Below are positions 40,415-47,155 of a DNA stretch of 64,000 nucleotides, in pieces (position 1 is the first letter of the stretch; the number at the start of each line of letters is the position of its first letter). The notes beneath the pieces are model-generated. The model did no database searches. It had not been told where the DNA came from and saw only the letters and a list, made by a program, of their open reading frames with translations. The stretch covers positions 62,001-126,000 of the forward strand of contig NZ_JAMOII010000010.1 of the NCBI RefSeq assembly GCF_024448985.1. The letters run 5' to 3'. The stretch comes from Stutzerimonas stutzeri. Lineage in GTDB: Bacteria > Pseudomonadota > Gammaproteobacteria > Pseudomonadales > Pseudomonadaceae. The translations under genes and the position numbers were made by a program.

Positions 40415-40930
40415 TCAGCAGGCGCCATCGCGCACTGCCTTTTCGCTTTCTGCACGACCGAGCGGGCTCAATCTGATGCAGCGTGCGCTTTCACTGGTGG
40501 CGTCGAGCATGGGGGAGGTGACTTTCAGCTCGGCATCAACGTTGCCTTCGCGTGTGCCGTCTCGTCTGAATACGAATCTTGGTGGGTTTGCAGTATTGAA
40601 GCTCGTTATGCGTGCGCCATTGGCCGCGCTGAAGACGCGTATCACGTCAGCGTGGTTGCAGTTGTTGCCAATACTGGCAGGGCCTACGCACCAGCCGTCA
40701 CTCCAGCCATTGGCGGTACCAGTGCGTGGGATGACCCGGATATCCTCATTGCGCTTCACAGCCTCGCTTCTGGCAAAGGCCAGCGAGAGCATCATTTCAT
40801 TCGCTTGCGAGCTGACGCGCTGCTTGATAGCAAAATCGCTAATGGCCGGCATCGCTATGCCGAGCACGACCGCGAGCACTGCCAAAGTTATCATCAACTC
40901 GATCAGGGTAAAGCCGGAGTTCTGCTTCAA
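40415..40930 (-). CDS. fimU: Type IV minor pilin FimU
   Basis: 171 residues from a TTG start at 40930 (an upstream stop excludes an ATG). Leader MKQNSG before FTLIELMITLAVLAVVLGIA; GspH/FimT domain follows, with cysteines in DGWCVGP, NNCNHAD and the C-terminal DGAC. First gene of the fimU-pilVWXY2Y1E operon. Confidence 0.85.
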   Translation of the reverse strand: MKQNSGFTLIELMITLAVLAVVLGIAMPAISDFAIKQRVSSQANEMMLSLAFARSEAVKRNEDIRVIPRTGTANGWSDGWCVGPASIGNNCNHADVIRVFSAANGARITSFNTANPPRFVFRRDGTREGNVDAELKVTSPMLDATSESARCIRLSPLGRAESEKAVRDGAC

Positions 40931-41016
40931 TTTGGAGCCCTTGATTATTCGTCACGCATCATTGCCAGCGATCCGCTGCGCTTCAAGCAAGGAAAGATGC
41001 CCGGCTCGTTTATCGG

Positions 41017-41025
41017 AACGAATGG
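41017..41025 (-). promoter_or_regulatory. Possible AlgR site upstream of fimU
   Basis: CCATTCGTT on the minus strand matches the P. aeruginosa AlgR core CCGTTCGTC at 7 of 9 positions, about 90 bp before fimU. AlgR activates this operon in P. aeruginosa. A weak match. Confidence 0.3.
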
Positions 41026-41032
41026 TTGTTCA

Positions 41033-41554
41033 CTATTGGCAGCGTGCCGAATTGTTGTTGAGCTGCACACGCCCCTGCCGGTTGATAACCATTGCACCAG
41101 CTTTGACGCTTTTATTCTGTGGACAGATGCTCATGGTGCCATTGCTCACAAACGTAACCCCTTGGGTGCTGAAATGTATTGAGTTCGCTGGCAGCATGCC
41201 TCGCCAGCGCAGGGTAATTTGGTCAGGGACGTACAGCGTCCCGACAATTTCCTCTCCCTGATCAAGGCGACGGTTACCATTGCCATCGATGAAGCTGCTC
41301 AAGCTTTGCGTCCATTGCTGATTGCAGGCGCCGAGTTCCGTAAGCGGACAGAGTGTGACCTTTGCCTGGCGTGTCATTGCGAGATAGCGGGCCAGATAGG
41401 TCATCTTTAGCAAGTCAGTCTGTACGCTGCGTACTTGGTGCTCCTGCTTGAACGTTGAGATAGCGGGTACGGCAATGCTTAGCAGGATCGCGATCACGGC
41501 CAAAGTGCAAAGCAATTCAAGCAGGCTTACGCCTTGCGCGCGGGTGGGCCTCAT
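41033..41554 (-). CDS. fimT: FimT-like type IV prepilin
   Basis: 173 residues. Leader MRPTRAQG before VSLLELLCTLAVIAILLSIA; the mature Glu5 is present. GspH/FimT fold, with cysteines in TLCPLTELGACNQQ and SICPQ. FimT proteins of some species bind DNA during natural transformation, which is known in P. stutzeri; whether this copy does is inference. Corresponds to PA4549. Confidence 0.82.
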   Translation of the reverse strand: MRPTRAQGVSLLELLCTLAVIAILLSIAVPAISTFKQEHQVRSVQTDLLKMTYLARYLAMTRQAKVTLCPLTELGACNQQWTQSLSSFIDGNGNRRLDQGEEIVGTLYVPDQITLRWRGMLPANSIHFSTQGVTFVSNGTMSICPQNKSVKAGAMVINRQGRVQLNNNSARCQ

Positions 41555-41649
41555 CCTGAGTCCTTTGTGGTTGTCCTTAACTGGGCCGATGTTAGCCGGT
41601 TAACGGGCTTTTGTTTTTTTGGCTAGGCTTATTTGAGGAGCGTGTCGCT

Positions 41650-42741
41650 TTGACTGAAACCATTACCGTGGGCGGCGGCGTTATAGGGCTGCTCTCATCG
41701 TATTTATTGGCTATGGAAGGACAATCCGTGACGGTACTGGAGTCCGGTGCTGTGGGTGCCGAAGCCTCCTGGGCCGGTGGCGGTATCGTTTCTCCGCTTT
41801 ATCCATGGCGATACAGCCCTGCGATCACAGCTCTGGCTCATTGGTCGCAGGATTTTTATCCGCAGCTTGGCGAGAGTCTCTTCGAGCAAACCGGAATCGA
41901 TCCGGAAGTGTACGAGACCGGGCTTTACTGGCTGGATCTGGATGACGAAGAGGAGGCGCTCAACTGGGCCGAGCGCCAGGGGCGCCCGTTGCATCGAGTA
42001 TCGATGGATCAGGTTCGCGCTTCCGTTCCGTCCTTGGGAACGGGATTCTCACGCGCGGTATTCATGCCGAGCGTTGCCAACGTGCGCAACCCGCGTCTCT
42101 TGGACGCTTTGCGAGTGGCGCTTGCCAGATTGCCGAACGTGCAGGTGGTCGAGCATTGTCCGGTTACTCGTTTCATTCGTGATGGCGAGCGAATTCTAGG
42201 AGTCGAGACGGCGCACGGTGAAATGCGCGCTGATCGGGTTGTTGTCGCGACAGGGGCATGGAGTGGTGATTTGCTCGCCACGCTGGGGCTGGAGTTACCG
42301 GTCAAGCCGATGAAAGGACAGATGATCCTGTTCAAGTGCGCCGACGATTTTCTGCCGAGTATTGTCTTGGCCAAGCGGCGCTATGCTATCCCTCGTCGTG
42401 ATGGACATATCCTGGTTGGCAGTACTCTTGAGGACGTCGGTTTTGACAAGACGCCCACCGGCGATGCCCTCGAAAGTCTTAGAGCGACGGCAATCGACCT
42501 ACTTCCCGCCTTGGCTGATGCCGAAGTAATCAAACACTGGGCAGGGTTGCGTCCCGCCTCCCCTGAAGGCATTCCCTACATCGGGCCGGTGCCGGGACAT
42601 GACGGGCTTTGGCTCAACTGCGGGCATTTCCGCAACGGTTTGGTGCTGGCGCCAGCTTCGTGCCAGTTGCTAACGGATCTGATGCTTGAGCGCACCCCTG
42701 CGATCAACCCAGAGCCGTATGCACCTGCCGGTCGGTTCTGA
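41650..42741 (+). CDS. thiO: Glycine oxidase ThiO / D-amino acid oxidase family
   Basis: 363 residues from TTG 41650, preceded by GAGGAG with 9 bp spacing; no in-frame ATG fits. FAD-binding GGGVIG near the N-terminus, EASWAGGGIVSPLYPW, and the C-terminal HWAGLRPASPEGIPYIGPV and NCGHFRNGLVLAP typical of ThiO. It oxidises glycine to dehydroglycine for thiazole synthesis (thiamine). Divergent from fimT as PA4548. Confidence 0.9.
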   Translation: MTETITVGGGVIGLLSSYLLAMEGQSVTVLESGAVGAEASWAGGGIVSPLYPWRYSPAITALAHWSQDFYPQLGESLFEQTGIDPEVYETGLYWLDLDDEEEALNWAERQGRPLHRVSMDQVRASVPSLGTGFSRAVFMPSVANVRNPRLLDALRVALARLPNVQVVEHCPVTRFIRDGERILGVETAHGEMRADRVVVATGAWSGDLLATLGLELPVKPMKGQMILFKCADDFLPSIVLAKRRYAIPRRDGHILVGSTLEDVGFDKTPTGDALESLRATAIDLLPALADAEVIKHWAGLRPASPEGIPYIGPVPGHDGLWLNCGHFRNGLVLAPASCQLLTDLMLERTPAINPEPYAPAGRF

Positions 42742-43379
42742 TTTTGTAAATGGCGGTGCTAGTAGCGCTCTGGTGATAGCAATCCTGGCTCATATAAAAG
42801 CATCCTGATAAATAAGTCTGCTTTTATATAGTTTCATTGCGAATCAAGCTGGCACTGTTTTGTTTGATATCTAACGTAGAAGCGTTAATTCATCCCGTGG
42901 TTGTGTTTTTTTCTGTATAGAACTACTTTGTAGTAGAGTCTTGATGGTCTCGGAAGAAGTCTGCTAGCTCTACTTTGTACGCCCCGTACAAGATGTCGCG
43001 ACAAATTCCATCATCTGTCCTGTTAAGGAGCCAGGCTTTTTCGTTATGATTGTGCTTCTAAGTGCTGGCCGCTTTGGCTGTAAGTTATTAGATGGGGCGC
43101 ATTTTTCCCATTGCAAGAAACTAATTTTTGGATTGTCTTATCTGTGGTCACGCTTTTCTCGCATGGATAAGAATCGTGCATGCTTGTCGAGTAATATAGT
43201 GTCTCTTGCCAGCGAGCAGCGTCCCGGTATGTGCTGACAATCCGCCCTTTGCCAAAGTCTGGGTTGCTAATACGGCCGGTGCTAGAGCATTAATTTCTTG
43301 CCTGTCGGCGTCATGTGGCATCAGTGAGTATGTTTCGTTGACGTCTGATTTTCCATACGGTACGGCTACGTCGCGGTAC
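42742..43379. other. A+T-rich gene-free region at the pilus/T6SS junction
   Basis: About 640 bp with clearly lower G+C than the flanks. I find no credible gene on either strand. It holds several perfect inverted repeats: ATATAAAAGCA / TGCTTTTATAT (42792-42829, 16-nt loop), ACTAC TTT GTAGT (42922-42934) and TTGTAC GCCCC GTACAA (42975-42991). In P. aeruginosa pilR/pilS follow thiO, so this is where conserved gene order breaks. Confidence 0.6.
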
Positions 43380-43781
43380 TCATATATCAGGAGCGATGCG
43401 CTTCAAGTAACTTGCCCTATCGTCACTCATTCTAGAAGTGCAATTATCAATCGTTACCTGATACGCTTCTGCGGTTTCTTCTATTTCAAAAGCTTCAAGC
43501 TTGCAGTCGGCGTCTCGTAGTTTTATCCACTCTCGCTGCGCCCTTCTCAACAGAGAAATGTATTGATCCGCCAACGAGGGCGTTTTTTCGTATTGATGCC
43601 TGATTCGATCCAGGGTTGTTTTGTACGATACATTGAGGCGCTTATCCGATTGGTCTTTTTTATATTCTGCGCATTGTGCTATCTGCTGCGACGCGTCAAT
43701 TCTCTCACATGGATTTACAGCAGTATCGCTAAATGCCGGAGAGGTAAGAAGTAGCAGCACAAATGGACTTATTTTTTTCAT
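43380..43781 (-). CDS. LprI-type (DUF1311) lysozyme-inhibitor-like protein, candidate immunity protein
   Basis: 133 residues from ATG 43781 (MKKISPFVLLLLTSPAFSDT); the frame opens 6 codons earlier at 43799, overlapping the stop codon of the effector gene. A clear signal peptide (cleaved near SPAFS) makes it periplasmic. Four cysteines and the sequence LRRAQREWIKLRDADCKLEA are the hallmark of DUF1311/LprI, named after a lipoprotein lysozyme inhibitor. Next to a candidate effector with a lysozyme-type domain, it is best read as the immunity protein guarding the cell's own peptidoglycan. This role is inferred. Confidence 0.8.
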   Translation of the reverse strand: MKKISPFVLLLLTSPAFSDTAVNPCERIDASQQIAQCAEYKKDQSDKRLNVSYKTTLDRIRHQYEKTPSLADQYISLLRRAQREWIKLRDADCKLEAFEIEETAEAYQVTIDNCTSRMSDDRASYLKRIAPDI

Positions 43782-43791
43782 GTCGGACGCT

Positions 43792-46629
43792 CTAATCATT
43801 CCTGAGGTAGCTAGCCCTATTTCGACCTGGTTCGTATTGGCTGATAGCAGGCGTGTTTTCTATGTAGCGTATCAGTTCCTCCTTATCATTCCTCATCCCG
43901 GCTCTCATTGGATTTGGTCCCTTGGTGAAGCCTTGATATACAAAGTCTACCAGCACATCCCTGATCACCTGTTTAAGGGCGCTCCATTCTGTTCTATCAG
44001 GCTCGTTCGCGGTCCAATGATTGTAATTTTTAACAGCACGTTCTACGTAGTCTGGGTAGATCGTATTGAAGAGAATAACTTCCTGCTCGATGGTAATTCT
44101 GCCAATACCTGCTTTGTTGTCTCTTACAAATTGCTGCGCAGTTGAGCCTTTTTTTCCGTACGCCAGGGCAATCTTGGTTGCCTGATCGTGCTCGATTCCG
44201 GCATTTTTCATATGGTTATAAATTTCTGATTCGCTTCTGGACCCCATGTCATAGCCACGCCCCAACGTAACCCCTGAAAGGTCATTTCCTGGCCAGTGAA
44301 TGACACGGCTGAAGAATGGTGAGGTGGGAATGTTATTTCCTTCAGCGTCGAATGTTATTTGCCCTTCTTTGATAATCGGGTCAGCCTTGGCCGCTGTACT
44401 GAATGCTCCGATAAGCGCTAGCGGTTGCAGGTGCCATGCTTTTCCATCCGCACCCATTCCATGCTTTCCGGCGACATCGCCCCACCAGCTCAGGGCCTTG
44501 ATGCGGTTCTTCTCTTCGACCCAATCCTGATTGGGATCATCGGGACTGTGGCCCATCAGCTCGTCGAGCTCGTCCCAGCGCGACGCATCCCAGAACCACT
44601 CGCTTTCATGCCGCGTGACGAGCTGGGAGATGGATTGAGCATGCCAGGGCTTTTCCAGAGCCGCCTGGATCTCTTCCGAGGTCATCTTACCGTCGCGGTT
44701 GGTATCGATGATGTCGTAGAGACGGCTACGCACAGGGCCATTGTCGGACTGGTCGATCGCGCCCTGGTAGCTGGCCTTTTCATCGTCGGACAAGCGGCGA
44801 GCCGCGTTGAGGTAGTAGGCCAGTCCAGCGCTGGGGCTATCGGTATCCTCAAGAAAATAGAAGCCTTCCCATTCCCACGGGCTGTGACGGGTGGTGATGA
44901 GCTCCTGCTCTGCCAGCCAGCCGTTGATGGGTTGGCCATCCTTGTCGGCCAGCAGGCCATCGAGGCGCCACCAGTTGGTTCCGGGCGAGCAGCCGGTTGC
45001 CGTGTTGCTGGCGGGGATATTGATCTTGGCCTCGGTGGGTAACGCATCCAGCAGGCTCTGAGACAGGATCAGGTCAACGCCTATCTCGGCTCCGTTGTCG
45101 GTCAGTTTCGGCGGATTTCCGGCCTTGATGTCATCACAATGGGGGATCAGTTTGCTGGCGCCGGCGTGGACCTTGAGCAGGGTCTTTTCCTCCTCCGGCA
45201 AGTTCAGCGCCCAGGTACGGCTTTCGCTGATGAACGTCGGCACGTCTTCGCAGCTGAAGACCTCTAGGTGCAGCAAGTCCTGGGGCGAGCCGTCGCTCTG
45301 GTTCTGGTACTTCCCTACATGCCCGATCAGGTCGCCCGCCTTGATCGGCAGGGGCGGATCCAGCAGCACCACGGTGCCCATGGTCTTGGGTTGCGATTGA
45401 GCCGTCAGGAAGGACGAGGAAACATAGCCGGGAAGGCTCCCGTCGTCCCCGGGTGTCAACGCCGGTTCATTGTTGCCACTGATTACCTGCTCGAGCTTGA
45501 GGAACGCCCCTTCACCCGAGGCGCGGATCTGGGCGCCTTTGCTCAGTTTGCCCACGATCGAAGCATCGCTGTGAGCATCGGCGCGTACGTTGAGCTCGCT
45601 GCTGCGGGTGTTGACGGTATAGACACCGGATCCCCAGAACGCCGGGCGCTCCAGTTTTTCGTCCTGGCGGTAGTCTTTCCAGCACTTGAGGTGCATGTAC
45701 AGGCTGTAGATCGTCAACGCGGGCGGCTTGGGTTTCGACTCGTCAGCGGTGGCAGGTGCCTTGGCCTGGAGCGTATGCCTGACCAGGACGAAACCGGTAG
45801 AAAACGGTGCCCGTATCTGAAACGGTGGTCTGCCTGCATAAGTGCTGACGGGGTATTCCTCATCAATCCGGTAAGCGACCACTTCGCCGTGGGTCATGCA
45901 GTTGATACGGCTCTGGTCGAAGGTTTCGGAGGTGCCCTTGTCCAGGTGAATGCCGCCATGCCACAGGCCGTTTCCACCGATGGGGTAGAACCCGGCCTTG
46001 GCCTTGCTCAGGGCGGTCAGGTGCTGAAGCGAGTGACCCGCAGACGGCGTGTACGGATAGCACCAGTCACCCTTGGCAGCGCTTTTACCGCTTTTGGCAA
46101 CGTCTGGCTTTGCATCGTCCGGGTTCAGGGCGCCGCTCACCATGTCCGCTATGTATCGCTTGAAATCACCTTCCTCGAGTTCTGCGTGAACGTGGATGGC
46201 ATAGCTCTGTACACCCGCCCGGTCCGTGCCGGCCTGGAGGCCGATGTGCTGGCCGTAGGTGATGGCGTCCCCGTCGTTGACCTTGAAGGTGGGGTGGAGG
46301 TGAAGGATCTGGCCGATCAGTTGGCCGTTGGTGGGGGCGTCATAAATCTTCAGTGTTCCGTAGGCGCGGCTGGTCTTGGCATAGCCTGCCAGCGGACTGG
46401 GGACCGGGATGGAGCGGTTGCTGCCGTCCACCAGCAGCACGAAATCCTTCTTGATGAGCCTGCGACCGCCGACATGGCGCACCTCCTCGAGCTCGCCACT
46501 GATGGTTTCGTAGTCCCGGTTGGGTTCACGGCCGGCTGAGGGGTGGTGCTTGGCCAGGTCCTCGTAGCGGTTTACGTCTTCGATGCGGCTGCCAACACTT
46601 TCAACGATTTTGAAGCGACGCCCTGTCAT
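43792..46629 (-). CDS. Multidomain peptidoglycan-active T6SS candidate effector
   Basis: 945 residues, no signal peptide, AGGA before the ATG. An N-terminal M23/LytM-like region (about 75-150) has HxH-like HVHAELE near 143. A second M23-like region (about 185-480) reads LWHGGIHLDKG, SLYMHLKCW, IKAGDLIGHVGKY and LLHLEVFS, with an SH3b domain inserted (about 345-420: ELNVRADAHSDASIVGKLSKGAQI). An EF-hand-like loop DTNRDGKMTSEE is near 640, followed by RHESEWFWDASRW and RIKALSWWGDV, found in T6SS cargo. The C-terminal 180 residues form a pesticin/T4-lysozyme-like domain with GVTLGRGYDMG (Thr and Asp six apart, near 786 and 792, as T201 and D207 of pesticin) and a candidate catalytic Glu in DAEGN near 761. 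Encoded with vgrG, so probably delivered by that spike. Confidence 0.82.
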   Translation of the reverse strand: MTGRRFKIVESVGSRIEDVNRYEDLAKHHPSAGREPNRDYETISGELEEVRHVGGRRLIKKDFVLLVDGSNRSIPVPSPLAGYAKTSRAYGTLKIYDAPTNGQLIGQILHLHPTFKVNDGDAITYGQHIGLQAGTDRAGVQSYAIHVHAELEEGDFKRYIADMVSGALNPDDAKPDVAKSGKSAAKGDWCYPYTPSAGHSLQHLTALSKAKAGFYPIGGNGLWHGGIHLDKGTSETFDQSRINCMTHGEVVAYRIDEEYPVSTYAGRPPFQIRAPFSTGFVLVRHTLQAKAPATADESKPKPPALTIYSLYMHLKCWKDYRQDEKLERPAFWGSGVYTVNTRSSELNVRADAHSDASIVGKLSKGAQIRASGEGAFLKLEQVISGNNEPALTPGDDGSLPGYVSSSFLTAQSQPKTMGTVVLLDPPLPIKAGDLIGHVGKYQNQSDGSPQDLLHLEVFSCEDVPTFISESRTWALNLPEEEKTLLKVHAGASKLIPHCDDIKAGNPPKLTDNGAEIGVDLILSQSLLDALPTEAKINIPASNTATGCSPGTNWWRLDGLLADKDGQPINGWLAEQELITTRHSPWEWEGFYFLEDTDSPSAGLAYYLNAARRLSDDEKASYQGAIDQSDNGPVRSRLYDIIDTNRDGKMTSEEIQAALEKPWHAQSISQLVTRHESEWFWDASRWDELDELMGHSPDDPNQDWVEEKNRIKALSWWGDVAGKHGMGADGKAWHLQPLALIGAFSTAAKADPIIKEGQITFDAEGNNIPTSPFFSRVIHWPGNDLSGVTLGRGYDMGSRSESEIYNHMKNAGIEHDQATKIALAYGKKGSTAQQFVRDNKAGIGRITIEQEVILFNTIYPDYVERAVKNYNHWTANEPDRTEWSALKQVIRDVLVDFVYQGFTKGPNPMRAGMRNDKEELIRYIENTPAISQYEPGRNRASYLRND

Positions 46630-46667
46630 GACTTGTCCTGTGAAAAGGTTGTAATCGTATTCAACGC

Positions 46668-47147
46668 TCAGAGGCCGCAGGCCGCTCCGAAGGTCTTGTA
46701 GGTGTCCGTCTTGCCGGCTGATTCGAAGGTGAGGTCGACGTGGCGGTCATCCGACTCGTTGTACTCCGAATGATTGAACTGGCTGACCGTGGTGAGCGTG
46801 GCGCTCATCCCCTCGTAGGCGTAGGCCGTACGGGTCGCGTCGATGTCGGTCTGTTGCAGTTCATGGACGGTGCCGGCGATCTTGACGAAGAGCACTTCAT
46901 CGAGTTCAACGGCGATCGGCTGGGCGTCATCCAAGGGCTGGTACTGCTCATCGGCCGGCACCAGTGCGCAGCGATAATTCTCGATGCCGCCGCCTTCCTG
47001 ATATTGGGTGACGGCTTCCTGGTAGGTGATGGGCTCAAGTTCGGCGGCCGCGCAGCCAGTCAGATAGCCACAGGACAGGATGAATAAGAATGCCTGGCCG
47101 ACGAGGTGACGGCCCATGGTTGCTTGCTTCTTTGTCATGACGTTCAT
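46668..47147 (-). CDS. Lipoprotein between vgrG and the effector, unknown role
   Basis: 159 residues. A signal sequence ending in the lipobox LTGC (FLFILSCGYLTGCAAAELEP) predicts a lipid-anchored periplasmic protein. The mature part (YQEAVTQYQEGGGIENYRC, HVDLTFESAGKTDTYKTFG) resembles nothing I recognise. It starts 8 bp after vgrG and ends 38 bp before the effector start, so it is in one operon. It may be a second immunity protein or an accessory factor; inference only. Later in-frame ATGs at 47138 and 47117 are alternatives. Confidence 0.75.
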   Translation of the reverse strand: MNVMTKKQATMGRHLVGQAFLFILSCGYLTGCAAAELEPITYQEAVTQYQEGGGIENYRCALVPADEQYQPLDDAQPIAVELDEVLFVKIAGTVHELQQTDIDATRTAYAYEGMSATLTTVSQFNHSEYNESDDRHVDLTFESAGKTDTYKTFGAACGL

Positions 47148-47155
47148 GGTTCGAC

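Noticed and set aside
41592-41622. AGCC / GGCT hairpin followed by T-run just before thiO
   Set aside because: Looks like a terminator but no transcript is known to end there; only 4-5 bp stem. Left uncalled.
43165-43400. Minus-strand open frame of about 75 codons after the LprI-type gene (YEYRDVAVPYGKSDVNETYS...)
   Set aside because: It has no start codon at a suitable place and matches no family I know; could be a decayed immunity gene but cannot be supported.
43206-43520. Plus-strand frame antisense to the LprI-type gene
   Set aside because: Lies opposite a gene with a clear family signature; a shadow frame.
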